A stretch of DNA of 12,197 nt from Nanobdellota archaeon (lineage in GTDB: Archaea > Nanobdellota > Nanobdellia > Pacearchaeales > UBA12030). The DNA lies in the NCBI GenBank assembly GCA_022572525.1, contig JACZVS010000006.1:1-12197 (forward strand), in the 5' to 3' direction. Shown here one piece after another: positions 1 through 6,624 of this stretch. The notes below the pieces were generated by a model that saw nothing but the letters and a program-made list of their open reading frames with translations, was not told the origin of the DNA and did no database searches. A program made the translations under genes and the position numbers. Position 1 is the first letter of the stretch; each line of letters starts with the position of its first letter.

Positions 1-140
1 GTAAGATAGAAGTTGATGGTGAAATCAAGGCTGATTCAGATGCTGAAACAGCAGAAGAGCCTAAAGCTGAAGAAGTTGAGTCCAAGAGTGAAGAAACAAC
101 CGAAGAGAAAGTTGAAGAGCAAGAAGAGAAAGTAGAGTAA
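1..140 (+). CDS. C-terminal tail of an unidentified protein, very acidic (5' end outside window)
   Basis: Reading codons from position 3 gives 45 residues and a TAA stop at 138-140. The tail opens with a short segment that could be a beta strand (KIEVDGEIK) and then becomes a low-complexity stretch dominated by Glu, Lys, Ala and Thr, ending EEKVEEQEEKVE. Acidic tails like this occur on many archaeal proteins, including some ribosomal proteins and chaperones, so the tail alone does not identify the gene and I assign no function. The regular Glu/Lys codons and the clean stop just before a convergent gene support real coding. It ends 39 nt before the stop codon of the convergent metK gene. Confidence 0.7.
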   Translation, partial: KIEVDGEIKADSDAETAEEPKAEEVESKSEETTEEKVEEQEEKVE

Positions 141-179
141 TCTAATTCTCAAAGGTAAAAAATTATTGCTTTTATTTAT
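141..179. terminator. Convergent intergenic region, probable T-rich termination zone
   Basis: This 39-nt spacer lies between two converging stop codons. The top strand carries a T-rich run near 168-180 (cttttatttatt) suited to ending the rightward gene. The bottom strand reads a run of six T opposite 157-162, suited to ending metK. No strong hairpin is visible, which fits archaeal termination at oligo-T. Assigned from base composition and position only. Confidence 0.35.
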
Positions 180-1337
180 TTAGCTTAAGCCAGCTTCTTT
201 TCTCAAGGTCTCAGCAAGATCTGTTTTTTCCCATGTGAAATCCTCTTCCTGCCTGCCAAAATGACCATAACAAGCTGTTTTTCGAAAGATTGGCCGCAAA
301 AGGTTAAGCTGTTCAATCATTTTGCTCGGCGAAAGGGTAAAATGTTTCTTGACAATCTCAAGAAGCTTTCCATTTTCTATCTTGCCTGTTGAAAAAGTAT
401 CAATCATCAGACTTATTGGCTCTCTTCCACCAATTACATAGGAGAGTTGAACTTCGCACTTCTCTGTAAGGCCAGCTGCAACTATGTTCTTCGCAATATA
501 GCGGGCCATGTATGCAGCTGTTCTGTCAACTTTTGTTGGATCCTTTCCACTGAAAGCTCCTCCACCATGATTGCCTATTCCTCCATAAGTATCAGCTATT
601 ATTTTCCTTCCAGTACAACCAGCATCTGCCATAGGTCCTCCAACTATGAATCTGCCAGTATTGTTAATAAAAAATTTAGTATTATCATCAATCCAATCCT
701 TACAGATTTGTAGGACAACTTTTTCTTTTATGTCCGCCCGAAGTTTTTCGATATCAACTTCATCATGCTGTGCGGCAATTACAATAGAATCAATTCTTAC
801 AGGCCTGCCATCTTTGTACTCAACAGTTACTTGTGTTTTGCCATCTGGCCTCAAGTAAGAAATCTCACCACTCTTCCTGACATCTGCAAGCCTTTTTGCA
901 AGACGATGTGCAAGCAAGATAGGAAGAGGCATCAACTCAGGAGTCTCATTAGTTGCGTAACCGGACATCATTCCTTGATCTCCTGCTCCAAATCCAGCTT
1001 CATTCTCATTTACACCAAGAGCAATGTCTGCACTTTGGCTATTAATTGAAGTTAAAACGCCAACACTCCCGTAATCAAATCCGTATTCTGGCTTTGTGTA
1101 GCCAACATCTTTCAGCACTTGTCTTACAATTTTCTTCACATCGACATAAGCCTTTGTAGTTATCTCTCCTGTGACAATGATAAAACCGGACCCACACATT
1201 GTCTCGCATGCAACCCTTGCTTGCTTATCATCTTTCAGAATTTCGTCCAGAACAGTGTCCGAGATCTGATCACAGATCTTGTCAGGATGCCCTTCTGTCA
1301 TGCTTTCTGATGTGAAAAGAAAGTTTCCTTTTCTCAT
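180..1337 (-). CDS. metK: S-adenosylmethionine synthetase, bacterial MetK type
   Basis: Makes S-adenosylmethionine from methionine and ATP, the methyl donor for enzymes such as the methyltransferase encoded at 7426-8253. The 385-residue length is normal for bacterial MetK. Visible motifs: EGHPDKICDQISD at 15-27, with H17 and D19 matching the E. coli catalytic His and Mg-binding Asp; GAGDQGMMSGYA at 117-128, the first family signature; the PDGKTQV lysine (K167); and GGGAFSGKDPTKVDR at 258-272, the second signature with its phosphate-binding lysines. All three domains are intact. Most archaea instead use a distantly related archaeal-type enzyme without these signatures, so this copy was probably acquired from bacteria. 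It has its own TATA box about 34 nt upstream, so the message is nearly leaderless and leaves no room for a SAM riboswitch. Confidence 0.97.
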   Translation of the reverse strand: MRKGNFLFTSESMTEGHPDKICDQISDTVLDEILKDDKQARVACETMCGSGFIIVTGEITTKAYVDVKKIVRQVLKDVGYTKPEYGFDYGSVGVLTSINSQSADIALGVNENEAGFGAGDQGMMSGYATNETPELMPLPILLAHRLAKRLADVRKSGEISYLRPDGKTQVTVEYKDGRPVRIDSIVIAAQHDEVDIEKLRADIKEKVVLQICKDWIDDNTKFFINNTGRFIVGGPMADAGCTGRKIIADTYGGIGNHGGGAFSGKDPTKVDRTAAYMARYIAKNIVAAGLTEKCEVQLSYVIGGREPISLMIDTFSTGKIENGKLLEIVKKHFTLSPSKMIEQLNLLRPIFRKTACYGHFGRQEEDFTWEKTDLAETLRKEAGLS

Positions 1338-1366
1338 TTTTGTTTAGCTGAGATTAATAAAGAAAG

Positions 1367-1376
1367 ATATAAAAGA
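1367..1376 (-). promoter_or_regulatory. TATA box of metK
   Basis: The bottom strand reads CTTTTATATC, centred about 34 nt upstream of the metK ATG. Initiation some 25 nt downstream would leave a leader of only a few bases. It lies in the 43-nt gap after the htpX stop, so metK can be transcribed independently of htpX. Confidence 0.6.
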
Positions 1377-1380
1377 TTTT

Positions 1381-2229
1381 CTAAAATTTCATGTTTCTGA
1401 GTCTTGCTGTGCGCTCTTTCATTGACGGATGCGTTGAGAAAAGGCGTGCAATCCCTCTAGCAGAAAGAGGATTTACAATAAACAAGTGAGCAGTTGATTC
1501 TACGCCGCTTCCAGCTCTTATTGGCATTTTTTTTGCTCCAGCTTCTAGTTTCTCAAGAGCAGATGCAAGAGGCTTGCCATCCCCTAAGAAGCGAGCTCCA
1601 GACTCATCTGCAATAAATTCTCTGCTTCTCGAAATAGAAAGTTGAATGAGTAAGGCCATGACTGGAGCAATAATCGCCATAACAAGAAGGCCAATGATAC
1701 TCCCTCCTCTGTCTCGACCCATTCCTCCGAAAATAGCAGCAAATCGGGCAAAGAATGCAACATATGCAATAACACCAGCAATAGTAGCAGCGATTGTTGA
1801 AATTAAGATATCTCGATTCTTCACATGAGCAACTTCGTGGGCAATAACTCCCTTAAGTTCTTCACTAGTTAAAGAATGCGTTATGCCTTCTGTAACTGCG
1901 ACAACGGCATTTTCTGGGTTTCTGCCAGTGGCAAATGCATTGCTTATGGGCGAGGGGACAATGTAAACTCTTGGTTTTGGAATCTTTGCAGATTTAGCAA
2001 CATCTGCAACCATTGAATGGAGCCATGCATACTTATGCTTGTCAGCCGGCTTTGCTTTATATATTGCAAGTACTATTTTGTCAGAAAACCAGTAACTCCC
2101 GAAATTCATGAAAACTGAAAGTATCAACGCAATTGTTAAGCCGTTAAGGCCCCCCATAAGGAATCCTATCAAAAGCAAAATTCCTGTAAGCACTCCCAGC
2201 AACAAAACAGTCTTAACTTGATTGTACAT
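1381..2229 (-). CDS. htpX: HtpX-like membrane zinc metalloprotease (M48 family)
   Basis: Predicted integral membrane endopeptidase for quality control of membrane proteins. The 282 residues match the usual HtpX length. Two hydrophobic segments open the protein (about 6-25 and 30-57). The zinc-binding HEVAH lies at 131-135, with E132 as catalytic base. Two further hydrophobic segments follow (about 141-167 and 177-200). The third zinc ligand is expected to be E204 in SRSREFIADESGA, and the conserved FSTHPS motif is at 264-269. The protease core is therefore complete, with the active site on the cytoplasmic side by family precedent. It is read leftward just upstream of metK. A TATA-like element opposite 2265-2272 lies about 40 nt before the start, within a divergent promoter region shared with the deaminase gene. 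HtpX is a broad archaeal and bacterial family, so its presence does not mark transfer. Confidence 0.95.
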   Translation of the reverse strand: MYNQVKTVLLLGVLTGILLLIGFLMGGLNGLTIALILSVFMNFGSYWFSDKIVLAIYKAKPADKHKYAWLHSMVADVAKSAKIPKPRVYIVPSPISNAFATGRNPENAVVAVTEGITHSLTSEELKGVIAHEVAHVKNRDILISTIAATIAGVIAYVAFFARFAAIFGGMGRDRGGSIIGLLVMAIIAPVMALLIQLSISRSREFIADESGARFLGDGKPLASALEKLEAGAKKMPIRAGSGVESTAHLFIVNPLSARGIARLFSTHPSMKERTARLRNMKF

Positions 2230-2264
2230 TCTTTTCTATCGCCGATTAAAAGAGGTTTTTTTCG

Positions 2265-2272
2265 TTTTTAAG
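2265..2272 (-). promoter_or_regulatory. Probable TATA box of htpX
   Basis: The bottom strand reads CTTAAAAA, centred about 39-40 nt upstream of the htpX start. It is less canonical than the other TATA boxes here but is the best candidate in the 93-nt divergent spacer. Confidence 0.4.
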
Positions 2273-2288
2273 TTTTATGCTGAATACG

Positions 2289-2299
2289 AAATATAAATA
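2289..2299 (+). promoter_or_regulatory. TATA box of the nucleoside deaminase gene
   Basis: AAATATAAATA is centred about 29 nt upstream of the ATG at 2323, the spacing expected for a leaderless archaeal message. No ribosome-binding site precedes the start. Confidence 0.6.
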
Positions 2300-2322
2300 A
2301 AGTTTTCTATCCAAATAAAGTT

Positions 2323-2793
2323 ATGTATCCTGATAGAAAGTTTATGGAAGCTGCTATTGAAGAAGCTGTAATGGCGCGAGAGGCCGGAGATTATGCAATT
2401 GGGGCAGTGATTGTTAGGGATGGAAACATTCTCGCGAGAGGTGGAAATAGAGTAAAAAGAGATAATGATCCAACAGCACATGCAGAAATGGTTGCAATAC
2501 GTGAAGCATCAACAGCCTTAGATATGAGACATCTTGAAAGAGGCATTCTTTACACAACTCATGAGCCTTGCCCAATGTGTGCAACTGCAGCTGTTTGGGC
2601 AAGGATGGATGGCATAGTATACGGAGCAAGAATCGAGGATTTTATTCGATACGAGGAAGCACATGCAAATGAGGAATGGGCATGGAGAAGTATGAATATA
2701 CCTGCTTCTGAAATACTTGATAAAGGTAATCCAAAATTGTGGTATGTAGGTGAATTTATGATAGAAGAATGTTTAAGGCTATTTCACTCCTGA
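2323..2793 (+). CDS. Nucleoside/nucleobase deaminase (cytidine deaminase superfamily, GuaD/TadA-like)
   Basis: A zinc-dependent hydrolytic deaminase of 156 residues. The catalytic pair is HAE (H53 zinc ligand, E55 proton shuttle), and the other two zinc ligands are C83 and C86 in EPCPMC. The spacing and the NDPTAHAE and ARMDGIVYGA contexts place it in the guanine deaminase / tRNA adenosine deaminase branch rather than with free cytidine deaminases. Archaea generally do not make inosine at tRNA position 34, so guanine or another free base or nucleoside seems a more likely substrate than tRNA. That is inference and the substrate cannot be read from motifs. The gene has its own leaderless-type promoter, is followed by a T-rich terminator, and is divergent from htpX. 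Confidence 0.9.
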   Translation: MYPDRKFMEAAIEEAVMAREAGDYAIGAVIVRDGNILARGGNRVKRDNDPTAHAEMVAIREASTALDMRHLERGILYTTHEPCPMCATAAVWARMDGIVYGARIEDFIRYEEAHANEEWAWRSMNIPASEILDKGNPKLWYVGEFMIEECLRLFHS

Positions 2794-2794
2794 A

Positions 2795-2801
2795 TTTTTT
2801 T
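2795..2801 (+). terminator. Oligo-T terminator after the deaminase gene
   Basis: Seven consecutive T residues start two bases after the TGA stop, a typical archaeal termination signal. The near-palindrome at 2807-2824, itself followed by TTTTTA, might reinforce it. Confidence 0.45.
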
Positions 2802-2806
2802 CTAAG

Positions 2807-2824
2807 TCTTACGTTAACATAAGA
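2807..2824 (+). promoter_or_regulatory. 18-bp near-perfect palindrome abutting the aminotransferase TATA box (candidate operator)
   Basis: TCTTACGTTAACATAAGA is self-complementary at eight of nine base pairs and ends exactly where the TATA element begins, so it covers the position where TFB contacts the BRE. The placement suggests a dimeric regulator acting on the aminotransferase promoter. Alternatively it is a weak A/T-rich hairpin helping to terminate the deaminase transcript. Confidence 0.45.
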
Positions 2825-2834
2825 TTTTTATATC
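2825..2834 (+). promoter_or_regulatory. TATA box of the aminotransferase gene
   Basis: TTTTTATATC is centred about 32 nt before the ATG at 2861 but only about 17 nt before the in-frame ATG at 2846. Transcription would then start near 2855, downstream of the first ATG, so this element argues for 2861 as the true start. Confidence 0.6.
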
Positions 2835-2860
2835 TAAATCTCTAGATGAGTAAAAAGAGG

Positions 2861-4054
2861 ATGGTAAATATAAGTAAGAGAGAAGAAGAATTGCCAGGGG
2901 CAACTATTGCAAAGTTCCTTAAGATAGCTGAGGAAAGGAAAGATATCATCAGCCTTGGCCCTGGAGAGCCAGACTTCGATGCCCCAAAGCCAATTATTGA
3001 GTATGCAAAAAAAGTTTTCTCGAAGGCAACTCATTATTCGCCAAGTGAAGGCAGGCAAGAGTTCAGAGAAGCTATTGTCGAAAAGTTAAAGAGAGAGAAC
3101 AAAATAAAATGCCGCCCAGAGAACATTATTGCAACATGCGGAAGTCAAGAGGCAATCTTTATCGCATTAGCAGCAACAGTTGATGTAGCAGAAGAAGTTA
3201 TTGTTCCAAATCCAGGCTTTTTGGCTTACATTCCTTGTGTAGAGCTTCTGAGTGCATTTCCTATTCCTCTCCAGCTGAGGGAAGAAGAGGAATTTGACAT
3301 TAATTTCAGCAGATTGCACAGGCTTATAGGCAATAAAACAAAGGCCATAATCATTAATTCTCCGTCAAATCCTCTTGGAAATGTTATTGGCAGGAAGACG
3401 CTAGAAGCGTTAGCAGATGTTGTTGTCGAGCATGATCTTATTGTCTTTTCAGATGAAGCTTATGAGAAATTTGTGTATGATGACGCAAAACATGTAAGTA
3501 TTGCTTCCTTAAACGGAATGTTTGATTATACTGTTACTTTTCATAGTTTTAGTAAAAGTTATGCGATGCCTGGCTTCAGAATAGGATATGCAGCAGCTCC
3601 TGAAAAACTCATTAAAGCTATGACGAAAATTCACCCTTACATTACTCTTGCAGCTCCAACTATTTCTCAGATGGCTGCAACCTTTGCATTAAGTCTGCCA
3701 AAAAGACATATACAAGAAATGGGAAGAGAGTATGATAAAAGACGCAAATTCATATGGAAAAGACTAAATGAAATTGGAATGCCAAGTGTTAAGCCAAAAG
3801 GAGCTTTCTACACATTTAACAATATACAAGAGTATGGTCTCTCAAGTGCAGAATTCTCAGAACACATGTTAAAGAATGCGAAAGTGGCCATGATTCCTGG
3901 AACAGAATTTGGTTTGTATGGAGAAGGTTTTATTCGCTGTTCATATGCTACTGCCTTGCCAAAAATAGAAGAGGCGATGAAAAGGCTTGAGGCAGAACTT
4001 GAAGTGCTGAGAAGCAGGCCGAGAAGAAAGAATAGATTATTTGCGAGGAATTGA
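2861..4054 (+). CDS. PLP-dependent aminotransferase, class I/II (aspartate aminotransferase-like)
   Basis: Transfers amino groups between amino acids and 2-oxo acids using pyridoxal phosphate, probably cytosolic. From ATG 2861 the protein has 397 residues, the family's normal length. Motifs in that numbering: substrate-loop GPGEPDFD (33-40); SNPLG with the PLP-contacting N170; DEAY with D198 and Y201; SFSKSY with the Schiff-base K232; and FIRCSYA with R359, which binds the substrate carboxylate. It belongs with the COG0436 group (AspB and related enzymes), so the exact amino acid is uncertain. The longer frame from 2846 adds only MSKKR, and the TATA position makes that start unlikely because it would lie upstream of the transcript. 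The C-terminus carries an unusual basic extension (RSRPRRKNRLFARN). It is preceded by a palindrome that may regulate it. Confidence 0.93.
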   Translation: MVNISKREEELPGATIAKFLKIAEERKDIISLGPGEPDFDAPKPIIEYAKKVFSKATHYSPSEGRQEFREAIVEKLKRENKIKCRPENIIATCGSQEAIFIALAATVDVAEEVIVPNPGFLAYIPCVELLSAFPIPLQLREEEEFDINFSRLHRLIGNKTKAIIINSPSNPLGNVIGRKTLEALADVVVEHDLIVFSDEAYEKFVYDDAKHVSIASLNGMFDYTVTFHSFSKSYAMPGFRIGYAAAPEKLIKAMTKIHPYITLAAPTISQMAATFALSLPKRHIQEMGREYDKRRKFIWKRLNEIGMPSVKPKGAFYTFNNIQEYGLSSAEFSEHMLKNAKVAMIPGTEFGLYGEGFIRCSYATALPKIEEAMKRLEAELEVLRSRPRRKNRLFARN

Positions 4055-4094
4055 ACATAATTCCTGTTAGTTTCCTTAATACCATAGCGAAACC

Positions 4095-4103
4095 CTTATA
4101 AGA
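4095..4103 (+). promoter_or_regulatory. TATA box of the HerA-like/sugar-dehydrogenase-like operon
   Basis: CTTATAAGA, preceded by a purine-rich AAAC that could serve as BRE, is centred about 41 nt before the ATG at 4139. That predicts a leader of about 15 nt, matching the ribosome-binding site at 4132-4135. Confidence 0.55.
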
Positions 4104-4131
4104 TTCTATAACAATATTATTACGTACAAAA

Positions 4132-4135
4132 GAGG
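4132..4135 (+). promoter_or_regulatory. Shine-Dalgarno-like site of the HerA-like gene
   Basis: GAGG lies three bases before ATG 4139, closer than usual. Together with the more distant TATA box it marks this as a leadered rather than leaderless gene. Confidence 0.4.
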
Positions 4136-4138
4136 AAA

Positions 4139-5443
4139 ATGGCATACGACATAATTGTTGGAAGAGATGCATCTGATAAGGAAAAATTTGGAGATCAAGG
4201 ACTCATATATCTTGGCAAGCTCTTTGTAAAAATGGGGCAAACTTCCTCACTTAGCAATCGCATTCTGATGGATGTTGCTCGCTCGCATGTCGTGCTTGTA
4301 GCTGGCAAAAGAGGGTCAGGAAAATCGTACAGTTTATCCGTAATTGCAGAAGAATTAACTCTTTTACCAGAGGAAGTTGGCCAGAACATTGCCTCACTTA
4401 TCTTTGACACAATGGGAATTTTCTGGACAATGAATTATCCTAATGAAAAAGAGCTCTCCTTACTTAACGAATGGAAGCTTAAGCCTCAAAGACTGCCTGT
4501 AAGAATCTTTGTTCCATTTGGATTTGTCAAGAAATATGAATCTTTTGGAGTTCCATTTACACATGAATTCTCAATTTTACCATCAGAACTAGATGTATTT
4601 GATTGGGGCCTTACATTTGGGTTAAAGATGACAGATCCTGTTGGAATTTTACTTGAAAGAACAATTGCAGATCTAAAAGAAAAGGAAAAAGAATTTGGAA
4701 TAGATTCTATCATAGAAGAAATAAAAGTAGACGTCAAGGCGAACAAGGAAGAAAAAGATCTGCTTGAGAACCTTTTCTTAGGAGCACAAACATGGGGAAT
4801 TTTTAGCGAAAAGGCAACTCCAATCAGCAAACTTATAGAGGCAGGGAAAACAACGATTCTTGATTTAAGCCAGTATAATGTTCTTGGAGCTTACAATGTA
4901 AGGGGTCTTGTAATCAGCATAGTATCAAGAAAACTTTTCCAGGAGAGAATGCTTTACAGGAAAAAGGAAGAAGTTGAAGCTGTTAGAAGAGGTATCGAGT
5001 ACTTACAATACAGGGAAAAAAGAGAAATGCCAATGGTTTGGATAATGTTAGATGAGGCTCATGAATTCTTGCCAAGAGAAGGCAAAACAGTTGCAACAGA
5101 TGCTCTAATTCAACTTCTGAGAGAAGGAAGACAGCCAGGAATCTCACTTGTGTTGGCAACACAACAGCCAGGAGAAATAGCAAGAGATGTAATGACTCAA
5201 AGCGATATCATCATAAGTCATAGCGTAACAGCAAAGCCAGATGTTGAAGCACTCAACAGAATAATGCAGACTTACTTGCTTGAGGATATTCAGTCTTACC
5301 TGAATCAGTTGCCACATCTTAAAGGTTCTGCAATCATATTGGATGATAACTCTGAGAGGATTTATCCAATGAGGATAAGGCCAAAGCTTACATGGCATGG
5401 AGGAGAAGCTCCAACAGCTGTTAAGGTTAAGAAGAGGCTTTGA
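4139..5443 (+). CDS. HerA-like / DUF87 P-loop ATPase
   Basis: A 434-residue ATPase of the FtsK-HerA superfamily. Walker A GKRGSGKS is at 56-63 (K62), and Walker B WIMLDEAHEF at 301-310 (D305 and the catalytic E306). The following REGRQPG (328-334) supplies a likely arginine finger, R331, and a sensor-like ATQQPG is at 340-345. The roughly 240 residues between the Walker motifs include a charged helical insert (about 173-215). The HAS-barrel region expected at the N-terminus of true HerA is short here, about 50 residues. Relatives are hexameric DNA translocases; bona fide HerA works with NurA nuclease in end resection, but no NurA, Mre11 or Rad50 gene is visible. A role in DNA pumping is inference from the family. 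It shares an operon with the membrane-anchored protein that starts 2 nt after its stop, an unexpected partner. Confidence 0.9.
   Translation: MAYDIIVGRDASDKEKFGDQGLIYLGKLFVKMGQTSSLSNRILMDVARSHVVLVAGKRGSGKSYSLSVIAEELTLLPEEVGQNIASLIFDTMGIFWTMNYPNEKELSLLNEWKLKPQRLPVRIFVPFGFVKKYESFGVPFTHEFSILPSELDVFDWGLTFGLKMTDPVGILLERTIADLKEKEKEFGIDSIIEEIKVDVKANKEEKDLLENLFLGAQTWGIFSEKATPISKLIEAGKTTILDLSQYNVLGAYNVRGLVISIVSRKLFQERMLYRKKEEVEAVRRGIEYLQYREKREMPMVWIMLDEAHEFLPREGKTVATDALIQLLREGRQPGISLVLATQQPGEIARDVMTQSDIIISHSVTAKPDVEALNRIMQTYLLEDIQSYLNQLPHLKGSAIILDDNSERIYPMRIRPKLTWHGGEAPTAVKVKKRL
5434..5437 (+). promoter_or_regulatory. Ribosome-binding site that fixes the start of the sugar-dehydrogenase-like gene
   Basis: GAGG (within AAGAGG) inside the end of the upstream gene lies eight bases before ATG 5446 but only two before the alternative TTG at 5440. 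The spacing favours ATG 5446. Confidence 0.5.
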
Positions 5444-5445
5444 GA

Positions 5446-6624
5446 ATGAAAAGAAAGGTCTTATTAATTGTAACAGTACTAATTCTCCTTACCGTGGCCT
5501 ATTTTATTGCCTCCAAGAATGCAGAAGAAGAACATCACTTTGACATTAGGGACAGATTTGCCATTGAAACGGTTGCAAAAGCTGAACTTGCGACTGGCCT
5601 TGGTTTCGCTCCAGATGGACGGCTGTTTTACAGCGAATTAATTTCTGGAAGAATTGTAACATTAAGAGGAAATCAAATTGAAATATTTGCACAAGTTCCA
5701 AATCATTTTGTTCCTACAGTCGAGAAAGGCGAAGCAGGATTGTTGGCATTAGCCCTTGACCCCGATTTTACATCAAATGGATATGTTTATGTCTACTACA
5801 GTAGTGGTGGGACAAGTAAGGTTGCACGCTACACAGATAAGAATGGTAGAGGAACAAACTTTACAATAATTTTTGATGGTATTCCTCAAGGTAAAATTCA
5901 TAATGGTGGAGATCTCGAGTTTGGTGCTGATGGAAAATTATATGTGAGTACTGGTGATGCGACCGAGATTGAAGTCGAACTTGGTTCAAATAATCCTGCA
6001 CAGAATATCTCAAGCTTTGGCGGAAAAATTCTTCGGATGAACAAAGATGGTTCTCTTCCCACAGACAATCCATTTCCAAACTCTTATACTTATGTGTATG
6101 GTTTACGGAATGTCTTCAAATTTGCCATTCATCCTTCAGGAAAGATCTATGCGGCTGATCAGGGTATTAAATGCTGTGATGAAGTCAACATCATCAGTGC
6201 AGGACAGAACTATGGATGGCCGTTTGAGATGGGAATCAATCCTAGAAGCCAGTATACACAACCAATTTATGACTGGAATGCAGAAGAGCGTATTGTTCCG
6301 GCTGGAATGGTTTTTTATACAGACAATGCATATCCAAAAGAGTACAAAGATAACCTATTTATGGGAACATGGAGAACAAGAGAAATTTATCGCTTTATTC
6401 TAGAAGAGGATACAGTGAAAGGTGTGGAAGCATTTGCTATTGGTGATCTCAAACTCAACAAAAGTATAATTACTGGCTTGCATGCCGGTTATGTTCATAA
6501 AGATTCTGATCCACGCGAGGGCATTCTTGATCTTGTTGTTGGCCCAGATGGCCTTCTCTACTTTTCTGATGTAAATGGAATTTACAGATTAGTGTGGGAA
6601 GGAGAAACAATAAAGAAAAACTAA
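5446..6624 (+). CDS. Membrane-anchored glucose/sorbosone dehydrogenase-fold protein (PQQ-dependent sugar dehydrogenase-like)
   Basis: A 392-residue six-bladed propeller protein of the GSDH family (soluble glucose dehydrogenase and aldose sugar dehydrogenase). An N-terminal KRK followed by a hydrophobic stretch (about 4-22) acts as an uncleaved anchor or signal, placing the rest outside the cell. Family motifs follow in order: GLGFAPDGRLFYSE (about 51-64); GEAGLLALALDPDF (95-108); HNGGDLEFGADGKLYVSTGD (152-171), whose H152 aligns with the catalytic His of soluble GDH; YGLRN (218-222); and AGQNYGWP (252-259). Known members oxidise aldoses with PQQ, but no PQQ synthesis gene is here, so the cofactor may come from outside or the fold may serve another role. 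CC at 243-244 is a possible disulfide or metal site. It follows the ATPase gene by 2 nt. An upstream TTG (5440) would add two residues. Confidence 0.88.
   Translation: MKRKVLLIVTVLILLTVAYFIASKNAEEEHHFDIRDRFAIETVAKAELATGLGFAPDGRLFYSELISGRIVTLRGNQIEIFAQVPNHFVPTVEKGEAGLLALALDPDFTSNGYVYVYYSSGGTSKVARYTDKNGRGTNFTIIFDGIPQGKIHNGGDLEFGADGKLYVSTGDATEIEVELGSNNPAQNISSFGGKILRMNKDGSLPTDNPFPNSYTYVYGLRNVFKFAIHPSGKIYAADQGIKCCDEVNIISAGQNYGWPFEMGINPRSQYTQPIYDWNAEERIVPAGMVFYTDNAYPKEYKDNLFMGTWRTREIYRFILEEDTVKGVEAFAIGDLKLNKSIITGLHAGYVHKDSDPREGILDLVVGPDGLLYFSDVNGIYRLVWEGETIKKN

Noticed and set aside
1..140. Naming the first partial gene as a ribosomal or chaperone protein from its acidic tail
   Set aside because: The tail is low-complexity and shared by unrelated families; no conserved domain is inside the window.
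447..1310. Several rightward open frames (60-94 codons) opposite metK
   Set aside because: They lie antisense to a complete, motif-rich metK and have no family-like motifs of their own; they are shadows of its codon use.
1338..1380. SAM riboswitch upstream of metK
   Set aside because: The gap is only 43 nt and the TATA box predicts a leader of a few bases, too short for any known SAM-binding RNA.
4486..4830. A 114-codon leftward frame opposite the HerA-like gene
   Set aside because: It is antisense to a conserved ATPase, rich in Ser and Phe as expected for the reverse of A-rich coding DNA, and has no promoter or ribosome-binding site of note.
6047..6403. A 118-codon rightward frame overlapping the propeller gene
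   Set aside because: It lies out of frame inside a gene whose family motifs run straight through this region, so it is an overlap artefact.
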